A DNA stretch of 23,356 nt from contig DATIFC010000049.1 of assembly GCA_035455445.1 (NCBI GenBank), positions 1 through 23,356 on the forward strand. Reading direction: 5' to 3'. Each line of letters begins with the position of its first letter. Position 1 is the stretch's first letter. The notes beneath the pieces are model-generated. The model ran no database searches. It was not told where the DNA came from and was given only the letters and a program-made list of their open reading frames with translations. Position numbers and translations under genes: made by a program. This DNA is from AC-32 sp035455445 (GTDB lineage: Bacteria; Actinomycetota; Thermoleophilia; Gaiellales; Gaiellaceae). This document shows, in pieces, positions 16,869-23,264 of the stretch.

Positions 16869-18217
16869 GCTGGCTCCTTGCTGCCGGGGGTCCACAGTTT
16901 CGTCTCTGTCGGGTTCGTTTCCTTGTCGGGGGTCCAGATCTCCTCGCGGGCGCGCGCGACCTCGGCCGGGACGCGCTTCGCCTCGGCGGCGACGCGGTCG
17001 AGCGCCTTGCGCAGGCGCAGGTCGCCGCGCAGCACCTCCTGGCGGCCGGCGTCGAAGACCTGCTTCACGGCCTGGTCGGGATCGTCGCCTGCGAGCTCGG
17101 CCTGCTCGCGGATCAGCTCCTCGATCTCGCCGTCGTCGACCTCGATGCCGAGCTGGTCGGCGACGGCCTCCAGCACGAGCTCGCGCGCGACCGAGAGCGC
17201 CGCCTCGGCGCTCATCCGCTGCACGAGCTGCTCGGCGGTCTGGCCCGAGAGCTGGAAGTAGGTCTCCGCGCTGATGCCGCGGCTCTCGAGCGAGCGCCCG
17301 AGGCCGTTCAGCAGCTCGCGCGTGCGCGCCTCGACGAGCGGGCCGCCGACCTGCACCTTCGAGGCCTCGACGAGCCTGTCGACGGCTGCGGCGCGGTACT
17401 GCGTTTCTGCCTCCTCCTCGAGCACGTCGCGGATGCGCTGCTCGATGTCGGCGCGCAGCTCCTCGAGCGTGTCGAACTCGCTCGCGGCGCGCGCCAGGTC
17501 GTCGTCGAGCTCGGGCAGCACCTTCTCCTTGATCTCCTTGACCTCGACGGTCGCCTTCGCGGTCGAGCCGTCCGCGGCCTCGAACTCGACCTGCTTCGTC
17601 TCGCCCGCGGCGGCGCCTGTCAGCGCGCGCTCCATCTCCTCGACGAGGCGGCCGGAGCCGAGCTCGACGACGAGGTCGCGCTGGCCCTCGCCGTTCTCGT
17701 CGAGCGCGTCGATCACGAGCACGTCGCCGGTGCGTGCGGACCGGCTCTCGACCGGCGCCAGCTCGGCGACCGACTCGCGCAACGCCTCCAGCTCCTCGTC
17801 GACGACGCCCTCGGGGAGCTCGGGCTCCGCGTACGGCACCTCGAGCTGCGACCAGTCGGCCGGCTCGGGCCTGGGCTGCACCGCGACGGTCGCCGTGAAG
17901 CTGAACTCGTCCTCCTCGGAGGTCGGCAGGTCGTAGTCGTACTCGGGTGCGGCGATCGGCCGGATGCGCGTGCTGGCGGCCGCGTTCAGGAACCAGCCGC
18001 CGATGTGGCTCTCGACCGCCTCGGTGAAGATCCGCTCGCGGCCGATGCGAGCCTGCAGCACCTGCGGCGGCACCTTGCCCTTGCGGAAGCCGGGCACCTT
18101 GACCGACTCCGCCAGGTCGTGGGTCGCGTGCTCGACCGCGTGCCTGAGGTCGGCCTGCGGGACCTCGACCCTCAGCCGGACCTTGTTGTCCGGCAGCTCC
18201 TCGACCTGCGTCGCCAT
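16865..18217 (-). CDS. tig: Trigger factor, ribosome-associated chaperone and prolyl isomerase
   Basis: This 450-residue chaperone binds the ribosome exit tunnel and nascent chains. The N-terminal ribosome-binding domain has the signature GFRKGK (43-48). An FKBP-type isomerase domain lies around 150-240, with GDVLVIDALDENG and VELGSGRLVEEMERAL. The helical C-terminal chaperone domain starts near VLPELDDDLA and runs to about 430. The tail is unusual: it carries two WTP motifs 14 residues apart, encoded by two GGGGGTCCA copies. The ATG at 18215-18217 is preferred over the one four codons upstream because homologues start with MxTxVEELPDNKV. The gene is first in the tig-clpP-clpX operon and overlaps clpP by 4 bases. 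Confidence 0.96.
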   Translation of the reverse strand: MATQVEELPDNKVRLRVEVPQADLRHAVEHATHDLAESVKVPGFRKGKVPPQVLQARIGRERIFTEAVESHIGGWFLNAAASTRIRPIAAPEYDYDLPTSEEDEFSFTATVAVQPRPEPADWSQLEVPYAEPELPEGVVDEELEALRESVAELAPVESRSARTGDVLVIDALDENGEGQRDLVVELGSGRLVEEMERALTGAAAGETKQVEFEAADGSTAKATVEVKEIKEKVLPELDDDLARAASEFDTLEELRADIEQRIRDVLEEEAETQYRAAAVDRLVEASKVQVGGPLVEARTRELLNGLGRSLESRGISAETYFQLSGQTAEQLVQRMSAEAALSVARELVLEAVADQLGIEVDDGEIEELIREQAELAGDDPDQAVKQVFDAGRQEVLRGDLRLRKALDRVAAEAKRVPAEVARAREEIWTPDKETNPTETKLWTPGSKEPA

Positions 18218-18239
18218 GCCACGGTCCATTCAAGCAAAG

Positions 18240-18267
18240 GGGCCGAGGCCCACCGACGGCGTCCGTC
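18240..18267 (-). terminator. Weak hairpin pair downstream of the bicupin gene
   Basis: On the minus strand GACGG-ACG-CCGTC (18267-18255) overlaps the bicupin stop. GGGC-CTCG-GCCC follows (18251-18240) and then CCTTTGCTT. It may partly terminate bicupin transcripts before tig. The stems are short. Confidence 0.3.
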
Positions 18268-19204
18268 AGAAGTCGTCGGGCTCGCCGTCGCCGTACTCGA
18301 GGTGCTCGAGCCGGGTCATCAGCCCCACGCCTCGGAAGTAGACCTTGTTCGAGCGCGGGTAGTAGGCGATGTCGTTTGGCTCGCGCGTCCCGTACACGAG
18401 GTAGGTGATGCCTTCGTCGCCGGGGACGACCGAATGGGCGATGCGCGTGCCCGGCGGCCGCGCGACGACGTGGCCCGGCCGCAGCTCGTGATCCTCGCGC
18501 TGCTCCCCGCGCGCCGCGGCGACCGGCGTCGGCCAGAGCTCGAGCGTGCCTCCGCCCTCGAGGATCACGAACGCCTCCGATTCCAGCGAGTGGCAGTGGG
18601 GGACGACCCCCCGCCGCCCGGGCTCGCGCTGGATCCAGTTCAGGCCGGAGCGCTCCGAGCCCGCCGCCTCCCCGAGCAGCCGGTCGCCGTCCTCGTCCCT
18701 CGGCACGTCCTCCAGGGCGACGACGTTTGCGGGCCGCTCGCCCGGATCGGCGAACTCCAGCTCGCCCACCTCGGCCTCGACGTCCCAGGGGTCGTCGACG
18801 CGCCCCTCGACCCAGGGCCAGCTCAGCCGCACCGCCTTCGACCGAGGCAGCCAGCCGTACTCGACCGGGTGCCGCGTCCCGAAGACAAGGTACTCGAGGC
18901 CGTCGGGGCCACCCCTGAAGGTGTGCTCGAAGTGGTCGGCGACCTGAACGATCGTGTCCCCGGCGCGGACCTCGCAGACCGCCTCGTCCTGCCAGAGCAG
19001 GCCGGAGCCGCCGAGCACGTGATAGATCTCCTCCGAGCGGCCGTGCGAGTGCGGCGGCGTCGGCAGTCGTCCCGGCTCGACGCGGACGCGGTTGACGCCG
19101 ATCCCCTTCGCCCCGGCCGCGTCCCCGAGCCGCTGCCAGCTCGCGGCCATCGGCCCCTTCTCGCGGCGAACCTGCTCGACCTCGTCCCAGTGCGCCAGCG
19201 TCAC
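18266..19204 (-). CDS. Bicupin (two tandem cupin domains), function unknown
   Basis: This 312-residue cytoplasmic protein contains two cupin barrels that look like an internal duplication. Domain 1 has H52, H54, E59 and H94. Domain 2 has H203, H205, E210 and H257. Both follow the HxHx4E...H metal-binding pattern, and the strand YLVFGTR (105-111) recurs as YLVYGTR (268-274), each followed by a P-R-S-K/N segment. Both metal sites therefore look intact. Substrate and reaction cannot be inferred; oxygenase, isomerase or binding-only roles are all known for bicupins. The GTG start at 19202-19204 has no ribosome site but has GATACT, a -10-like hexamer, ending 6 bases upstream, so the gene may be leaderless. 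It precedes tig on the same strand with a 48-base gap. Confidence 0.85.
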   Translation of the reverse strand: MTLAHWDEVEQVRREKGPMAASWQRLGDAAGAKGIGVNRVRVEPGRLPTPPHSHGRSEEIYHVLGGSGLLWQDEAVCEVRAGDTIVQVADHFEHTFRGGPDGLEYLVFGTRHPVEYGWLPRSKAVRLSWPWVEGRVDDPWDVEAEVGELEFADPGERPANVVALEDVPRDEDGDRLLGEAAGSERSGLNWIQREPGRRGVVPHCHSLESEAFVILEGGGTLELWPTPVAAARGEQREDHELRPGHVVARPPGTRIAHSVVPGDEGITYLVYGTREPNDIAYYPRSNKVYFRGVGLMTRLEHLEYGDGEPDDF

Positions 19205-19210
19205 CGCGCC

Positions 19211-19216
19211 AGTATC
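19211..19216 (-). promoter_or_regulatory. Possible -10 element of a leaderless bicupin promoter
   Basis: On the minus strand GATACT, one base off TATACT, ends 6 bases before the GTG start, and no Shine-Dalgarno sequence is present. The arrangement parallels that at valS. It is a single-element match. Confidence 0.3.
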
Positions 19217-19265
19217 GTCGCTCGCGGAGCTCGGCGAAGCCGGAGGACGCCCTCACATGCTGCGC

Positions 19266-19562
19266 CTAGCCGACCGAGTCGCGGAAGCCGACTGCCTCTC
19301 CGGCGATCGCGGACGACTCCTCGATCGGCACGATCGGGGTCGACGTGAAACGCAGCCACGGCACCCAGGGTGCGCTGGTGCGCGCAAGAGCCGCGGCGCT
19401 GTCGGCTTCGATCAGCGCCACACCCCCGCCACCGTCCGCAAAGCCGTAGAAACCCTTGAACTCCGCGCCGGCCGGCGGTTCCCACTTCGAGAAGACCTCG
19501 AGCGACCGACGAATGCCGTCCTCGCTCGTGTCGATGAATTCCCAGGTGACGTGAAAGAGCAT
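19266..19562 (-). CDS. DUF3303-like small protein
   Basis: This 98-residue protein begins MLFHVTWEFIDTSEDGIRRSLEVFSKWEPPAG. A GFYGFADGGGGVALIEADSAAAL strand-turn-helix follows, then LRFTSTPIVPIEES. This is the pattern of the DUF3303 family, small proteins with a ferredoxin-like (dimeric alpha-beta barrel) fold and no known function. The ATG at 19560-19562 has a good ribosome site (GGAAAGGA on the minus strand). It lies between tRNA-Leu and the bicupin gene on the same strand, with 61 bases before the bicupin, so it is probably its own unit. Confidence 0.75.
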   Translation of the reverse strand: MLFHVTWEFIDTSEDGIRRSLEVFSKWEPPAGAEFKGFYGFADGGGGVALIEADSAAALARTSAPWVPWLRFTSTPIVPIEESSAIAGEAVGFRDSVG

Positions 19563-19612
19563 CGGCCATCCTTTCCCGAGGCCGGCGGACGAGAGGCACC
19601 GCCGCAGGTGAG

Positions 19613-19618
19613 AATCTA
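19613..19618 (-). promoter_or_regulatory. Possible -10 element for the DUF3303-like gene
   Basis: On the minus strand TAGATT fits TANNNT and lies 51 bases before the ATG, just after the tRNA-Leu gene. Read-through from the tRNA promoter is an alternative. Confidence 0.25.
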
Positions 19619-19625
19619 CGCCTAG

Positions 19626-19711
19626 TGCGGGCGAGAGGACTCGAACCTCTAAGGAGCCGAAGCCCCAACGGGACCTAAACCCGCCGCGTCTACCAGTTCC
19701 GCCACGCCCGC
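19626..19711 (-). tRNA. tRNA-Leu (anticodon UAG)
   Basis: This is an 86-base class II tRNA. Acceptor strands GCGGGCG and CGCCCGC pair fully, with discriminator A. The anticodon loop TTTAGGT gives UAG (19675-19677). The long variable arm (TGGGGCTTCGGCTCC) is typical of tRNA-Leu, and the T arm has TTCGAGT. CCA is not encoded. Confidence 0.96.
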
Positions 19712-19720
19712 GTTCGACGA

Positions 19721-19726
19721 AGGATA
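19721..19726 (-). promoter_or_regulatory. Probable -10 element of the tRNA-Leu promoter
   Basis: On the minus strand TATCCT lies 9 bases before the tRNA 5' end, within CTATCCT. The same heptamer precedes tRNA-His at 23008-23014. No clear -35 is seen. Confidence 0.45.
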
Positions 19727-19755
19727 GAGCCGAGCAAGCCGTCTCAGAGGCCGCC

Positions 19756-19776
19756 GGGCGGCTGCCGGAGCCGCCC
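19756..19776. other. Hairpin in the tRNA-Leu to 66-residue gene spacer
   Basis: GGGCGGCT (19756-19763) and AGCCGCCC (19769-19776) form a perfect 8-base stem with a 5-base loop. It lies upstream of both divergent units, so it is not an obvious terminator. It might block antisense transcription or bind a protein. Nothing else is seen in the 127-base spacer apart from the tRNA promoter and an AT-rich TAACTAAT at 19803-19810. Confidence 0.3.
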
Positions 19777-19838
19777 CGTCAGAAGAGGAGAACACCGGCG
19801 CCTAACTAATACGGCCGGGTCGAGTCTCTACCTCGGTC

Positions 19839-20039
19839 ATGACTGCCACCGTCGTCGAACTGCCCACCGTCGAGTCGCTCAGCGACGAGATCCGCGGCGT
19901 CGTCTTCGAACGCCAGACCCTGCGCGCGGTCGGCGCCGGGCGCGAGGAGCTGGAGCGCAACCGCGCCGAGCTCGTCCGCCTGCAGCAGGAGCTCGTCAAC
20001 GCCCTGATCCGGCGGCACCTTCCCGCAAACGCGGCCTAG
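19839..20039 (+). CDS. 66-residue hypothetical protein, mostly helical
   Basis: The product (MTATVVELPTVESL to HLPANAA) is highly charged and predicted almost entirely helical. The stretch from about 17 to 60 has coiled-coil-like heptads (ELERNRAELVRLQQELVNALIRRHL). There are no cysteines and no membrane segment. It resembles the small Glu/Arg-rich helical proteins common in actinobacteria, but I recognise no family. The ATG at 19839 has no Shine-Dalgarno sequence. An AT-rich TAACTAAT at 19803-19810 stands out in this GC-rich DNA and may belong to its promoter. The 66-codon frame has GC-rich third positions consistent with coding, which supports a real gene. It is bounded by a terminator-like hairpin downstream. 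Confidence 0.6.
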   Translation: MTATVVELPTVESLSDEIRGVVFERQTLRAVGAGREELERNRAELVRLQQELVNALIRRHLPANAA

Positions 20040-20079
20040 GTCCGGCCCGACGGCCAAGCCGCGCGGTTCCGGCGCGGGA

Positions 20080-20112
20080 GGAGAGGGCCCACGGGCTACG
20101 CGAGCCCTCTCC
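20080..20112. terminator. Hairpin between convergent 66-residue gene and propeller gene
   Basis: GGAGAGGGC (20080-20088) pairs perfectly with GCCCTCTCC (20104-20112) around a 15-base loop. It lies 40 bases after the plus-strand stop and 20 bases beyond the minus-strand stop, fitting a shared terminator. Confidence 0.5.
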
Positions 20113-20132
20113 GCAACCGGTCCGGCGCCGGC

Positions 20133-21077
20133 TCAGTCGTGCCCGTGGTCGACCTTGCTCCGCGTCGACACGAAGATGTCCGACATCCCCTCGGGCCCGG
20201 GCGTGCGCCCGAAGAGGAGCGTCCGGGCGCTCCGCGAGAGCGAGGGACGCGACTCTGACGCCGCCGTGTTGACCGCGCCGCCGAGGTTGAGCGGCACCGA
20301 CCACGGGTCGTGGACGCTCCTCCGCGTCGCAACCCAGATGTCCTGGCCGCCGAGCGTCCCCGTTCGGTTCGAGGAGAAGACCACCTCGCGACCGTCCTTG
20401 CGGACGTTCGGCTGGATGTCGTTCGCCGCGGCGTCGTTCAGCTCGGCGACGGGCGCCGCCGGCCCGAAGCTCCATCCGGCGAGACCGGCGCTGACGTAGA
20501 TGTCGCCCGCGACGCTCGCTGAGCTACGCGAGAAGTAGAGCCTCGCGCCCGGCCCCGCCTCGACGTAGGAGGGGCCTTGCTCGTCGAGCGGGCTGTTCGG
20601 CCCGTCCGGGGCGCAGCCGAGGTGCTGCGGCTCGCTCCAGCCATGCCTCCCGGAGTGCCGCGTGAAGTAGATGTCTCCGAGCCCGCAGCTTCCCGGGAGC
20701 GCCTCGCGGCTCACGAAGAACAACCCCCCGCCGCGGATCGGCGTCGGGCAGAAGTCGTCCGAGGCCGAGTTGACCGGCTCCCCCAGGTTCTCGGGCGCGC
20801 CCCAGGGCGCGTGCCGGTTCGGCCGGTGGGCGACCCAGATGTCGAGCAGCCCGATCCCTCCCGGTCGGGTCGAGGCCAGGTAGAGACTGAGGCCGTCGGG
20901 AGACTGCATCGGACATCCGTCCAGGTACGGCGTGTTCAGCTCCGGGCTGTTGCCGGGGACCTCGTCGATCTTCTGGGCGGGCTCCCACGCCGAGAACCGC
21001 CCGGCCTGGCCCGCAACCGCGAGCGTCGCGACGCCCACGAGCGCGGCCAGCAACGCCACGGTCGTCCTCGTACGCAT
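20133..21077 (-). CDS. Secreted TolB-like / PD40 beta-propeller protein
   Basis: This 314-residue protein has a signal peptide (MRTRTTVALLAALVGVATLAVAGQAG) followed by five WD40-like (PD40) repeats. Each repeat has a strand such as LYLAST, LFFVSR, LYFSRS, VVFSSNR or LLFGRT and then a D-I-(W/Y/F)-(V/F) strand: DIWVAHR, DIYFTRH, DIYVSAG, DIWVATR, DIFVSTR. This is the repeat of TolB-like and many surface or periplasmic propeller proteins, which usually bind proteins or glycans. The C-terminus is histidine and aspartate rich (VDHGHD). The ATG at 21075-21077 has a strong ribosome site (GAAGGAGC on the minus strand). The open frame extending to 22280 upstream is a shadow of the divergent regulator gene. 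The function is unknown, but its pairing with that regulator suggests local control. Confidence 0.82.
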   Translation of the reverse strand: MRTRTTVALLAALVGVATLAVAGQAGRFSAWEPAQKIDEVPGNSPELNTPYLDGCPMQSPDGLSLYLASTRPGGIGLLDIWVAHRPNRHAPWGAPENLGEPVNSASDDFCPTPIRGGGLFFVSREALPGSCGLGDIYFTRHSGRHGWSEPQHLGCAPDGPNSPLDEQGPSYVEAGPGARLYFSRSSASVAGDIYVSAGLAGWSFGPAAPVAELNDAAANDIQPNVRKDGREVVFSSNRTGTLGGQDIWVATRRSVHDPWSVPLNLGGAVNTAASESRPSLSRSARTLLFGRTPGPEGMSDIFVSTRSKVDHGHD

Positions 21078-21135
21078 TTCTGCTCCTTCCGGTCGTCTAT
21101 TGCACTCGATTGCCGCGACGGTCACATTGAGGCGT

Positions 21136-22980
21136 GTGAGGGAGCGTGTGAGGAGCGGAGCGGGCCTGAGCATCCAGCTGCTGGGCCCACCGACGATGGA
21201 GCGCGGCGGCGAGCCGGCCGACGCGCCCCGCGGCCAGAAGGCCTGGGGGTTGCTCGCGTACCTGCTTCGCACCCGCCTCCCGCCCTCGCGCGAGTCGGTG
21301 GCCGGGCTGCTCTTCCCCGAGGCAGACGACCCGCTGGGGACGCTGCGCTGGACGCTCTCGGAGCTTCGGCGCAGCCTCCGCCAGGACGCCGAGCTCGGGG
21401 GCGATCCAGTCCGCCTCACGCTGCGCGCAGGCACGCTCGTCGATGTCGACGTGCTCGGCAGAGGCTCGTGGCTGGAGGCCGTCACGCTGCCCGGGCTGGG
21501 CCAGGAGTTCCTGGACGGACTGGTGTTCCGCTCCAGCCCCGGCTTCGAGATGTGGCTCGAGAGCGAGCGCCGCCACGTGGCGGGGACGACCGGTGCCGTC
21601 CTCCACCAGGCCGCACTGGCATTGCTCGCGCGGGGAGAGGCCGAGGACGCCGCGCGCCACGCGTCGCAGCTGGTCCGCCTGAACCCGTACGAGGAGAACG
21701 CCCACGTCCTCCTCGTGCGCTGCCTGCGCGCCGCGGGAGACCACGAGGCGGCCGGCCTCCGCGTCGCTGCGTGCACCGAGCTCTTCCGCCGCGAGCTGGG
21801 CATCGAGCCGACGGCGGCGCTGCGCACGGCGGCAGAGCCGGAGGGCCCGAGCACGGCACGCGTCTCCGGTCGAGCCTCCGTCCTGACGAGGATCGAGGCG
21901 GGCGAGGCCGCGCTTGCGGCAGGCGCCGTCGAGGTGGGCGTCCAGCACATGCGCGGAGCCGTCGCCGCCGCCCGCGAGATCGACGACCGCGAGCCTCTGG
22001 CCGAGGCGCTCGTCTCACTCGGCGGGGCGCTTGTCCACTCCGCTCGCGGCACGGACGAGGAAGGGGCGGCGGCCCTGCACGAGGGGACGACCCTCGCCGA
22101 GGATCTCGGCCGCGACGACGTGGCGGCGACCGGGTGGCGCGAGATCAGCTGGGTCCAGTTTCTTCGCGCGCAGTACGAGCGGGCAGAGGGATCGCTGAAC
22201 CGCACCGCCGAGCTCGCCGCGGGGCGCGAGGAGGAGCTCGCGTGGGTCGACGTCACGCGCGGAGCGCTGCGGCACGACACCGGCGACCACGCGACGGCGG
22301 GCCCGCTCCTCCGCTCGGGGGTCGACCGGGCGAGACGGCTGCCGTCCGGTCAGCCGCTGGCCATGGCGCTCACGATGCTCGGCCGGTTCCACTTCCTCCG
22401 CGGCGAGATCGAGGACGCGCTCCACGTTCTCGACCAGGCCCTCGACGAGGTCGAGGCGCGGGGCATGACGGCCTTCGTGTCCTGGCCCGAGTCGTTCCGC
22501 GCGGAGCTCGACCTCGCCCTCGGCGACCTGGACGCGGCGGAAGCGCGCTTCGAGCACGCCTTCGCGCTCGGGTGCCAGGTCGGCGACGCGTGCTGGGAGA
22601 GCATCGGGCTGCGCGGCCTCGGCCTGGTCGCGGCGGCGCGCGGCGACGTGCCGCGCGCGCTCGACCTCCTCGTCGACGCGCCGAAGGCCTGCCGCCGCCT
22701 GCCCGACACCTATCTCTGGATCGAGGCCTACGGGCTCGACGCCCTCTGCGCGGTCGCGGTCGATCACCACGCGGAGGCCGCCCCCCGGTGGCTCGACGAG
22801 CTCGAAGCGATCACCGCGAGACGCGGCATCCGCGAGCTCCTGCTGCGCGCGACGGTCTACCGTGCGCGGCTCGGACAGCCAGGAGCGCTCGAGGCCGCCC
22901 GTTCGCAGGCCGCGCAGATCGACAATCCCGCACTCGACGGGCTGCTTCGGGCCGAGGAGATCGGCACGGAGGTGATCTGA
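21136..22980 (+). CDS. BTAD-domain regulator with TPR-like repeats (SARP-like)
   Basis: This protein is about 614 residues long. An N-terminal winged-helix segment of SARP/AfsR type spans about 11-100 (LSIQLLGPPTM, AWGLLAYLL, ESVAGLLFPEA, LRWTLSELRRSLRQD). The bacterial transcriptional activation domain follows (about 100-240, ending NPYEENAHVLLVRCLRAAGD and ELGIEPTAALRTAAE). About 370 residues of helical TPR-like repeats rich in Ala, Leu, Glu and Arg complete it (for example GDHATAGPLLRSGVDRARR and GDVPRALDLLVDAPKACRR). There is no NB-ARC ATPase domain between BTAD and TPR as in AfsR. The start is unsure: GTG 21136, TTG 21127 and GTG 21148 all fit, and none has a strong ribosome site. It is divergent from the propeller gene across ~58 bases, so control of that gene is plausible but unproven. 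Confidence 0.82.
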   Translation: MRERVRSGAGLSIQLLGPPTMERGGEPADAPRGQKAWGLLAYLLRTRLPPSRESVAGLLFPEADDPLGTLRWTLSELRRSLRQDAELGGDPVRLTLRAGTLVDVDVLGRGSWLEAVTLPGLGQEFLDGLVFRSSPGFEMWLESERRHVAGTTGAVLHQAALALLARGEAEDAARHASQLVRLNPYEENAHVLLVRCLRAAGDHEAAGLRVAACTELFRRELGIEPTAALRTAAEPEGPSTARVSGRASVLTRIEAGEAALAAGAVEVGVQHMRGAVAAAREIDDREPLAEALVSLGGALVHSARGTDEEGAAALHEGTTLAEDLGRDDVAATGWREISWVQFLRAQYERAEGSLNRTAELAAGREEELAWVDVTRGALRHDTGDHATAGPLLRSGVDRARRLPSGQPLAMALTMLGRFHFLRGEIEDALHVLDQALDEVEARGMTAFVSWPESFRAELDLALGDLDAAEARFEHAFALGCQVGDACWESIGLRGLGLVAAARGDVPRALDLLVDAPKACRRLPDTYLWIEAYGLDALCAVAVDHHAEAAPRWLDELEAITARRGIRELLLRATVYRARLGQPGALEAARSQAAQIDNPALDGLLRAEEIGTEVI

Positions 22981-22998
22981 GCGACCGGGGCCCCGCCA

Positions 22999-23020
22999 GC
23001 GGACGGGCTATCCTGTCCGT
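22999..23020 (+). terminator. Hairpin after the BTAD regulator gene, overlapping the tRNA-His promoter
   Basis: GCGGACGGG and CCTGTCCGT can form a nine-pair stem with two G-T wobbles around the loop CTAT. It lies 18 bases after the regulator stop. It coincides with the -10 element of the tRNA-His promoter, so its role is ambiguous. Confidence 0.35.
23009..23014 (+). promoter_or_regulatory. Probable -10 element of the tRNA-His/tRNA-Arg promoter
   Basis: TATCCT (in CTATCCT) lies 13 bases before the tRNA-His 5' end. The same heptamer precedes tRNA-Leu at 19721-19727 on the other strand. No -35 is visible. Confidence 0.45.
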
Positions 23021-23027
23021 GCTGCGC

Positions 23028-23101
23028 GGTGGCGGTAGCTCAGTTGGTAGAGCCCCGGGTTGTGGTCCCGGTGGTCGGGGGTTCGAGTCCCCTCCGCCAC
23101 C
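23028..23101 (+). tRNA. tRNA-His (anticodon GUG)
   Basis: Acceptor GTGGCGG (23029-23035) pairs with CCGCCAC (23094-23100). G at 23028 serves as the encoded G-1 opposite discriminator C at 23101, the identity pair of tRNA-His. The anticodon loop TTGTGGT gives GUG at 23062-23064. The D arm GCTC/GAGC and T loop TTCGAGT are normal. CCA is not encoded. Confidence 0.97.
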
Positions 23102-23138
23102 TGTCGCGTTCCCGGCCCGGGTACGGCCGGAGCGGCGA

Positions 23139-23212
23139 GGCCCCGTAGCTCAGCGGAAGAGCGGCGGACTTCGAATCCGCGTGCGGAGGTTCGACTCCTC
23201 CCGGGGCCACCA
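23139..23212 (+). tRNA. tRNA-Arg (anticodon UCG), CCA encoded
   Basis: Acceptor GGCCCCG pairs with CGGGGCC, with discriminator A and an encoded CCA (23210-23212). The anticodon loop CTTCGAA gives UCG at 23171-23173, on a GCGGA/TCCGC stem. The T arm is GGAGG-TTCGACT-CCTCC. It lies 37 bases after tRNA-His and is probably co-transcribed with it. Confidence 0.96.
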
Positions 23213-23214
23213 AC

Positions 23215-23245
23215 GAAAGCGCCTGCACACAGGCGCTTTCCCTTT
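23215..23245 (+). terminator. Rho-independent terminator of the tRNA-His/tRNA-Arg unit
   Basis: An 11-base perfect stem (23215-23225 with 23230-23240) encloses the loop CACA and is followed by CCTTT. It starts 3 bases after the tRNA-Arg CCA. It may also serve the convergent membrane protein gene. Confidence 0.85.
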
Positions 23246-23264
23246 GTGCGGTCAAGCCCGAGGC

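Noticed and set aside
16257..19256. A 999-residue minus-strand frame ending in ClpP
   Set aside because: Only the last 203 residues are ClpP. The rest is out-of-frame trigger factor and bicupin sequence.
20932..21135. An upstream ATG for the BTAD regulator
   Set aside because: It would run antisense through the propeller gene's start and signal peptide, and the added residues match nothing in the family.
20133..22280. A 715-residue minus-strand frame for the propeller protein
   Set aside because: The part beyond 21077 is antisense to the BTAD gene and Ser/Arg-rich. The signal peptide and ribosome site mark the true start at 21077.
23040..23255. A 71-residue minus-strand protein containing GVEPPHADSKSAALPLSYG
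   Set aside because: This is the well-known spurious translation antisense to tRNA genes, here tRNA-His and tRNA-Arg.
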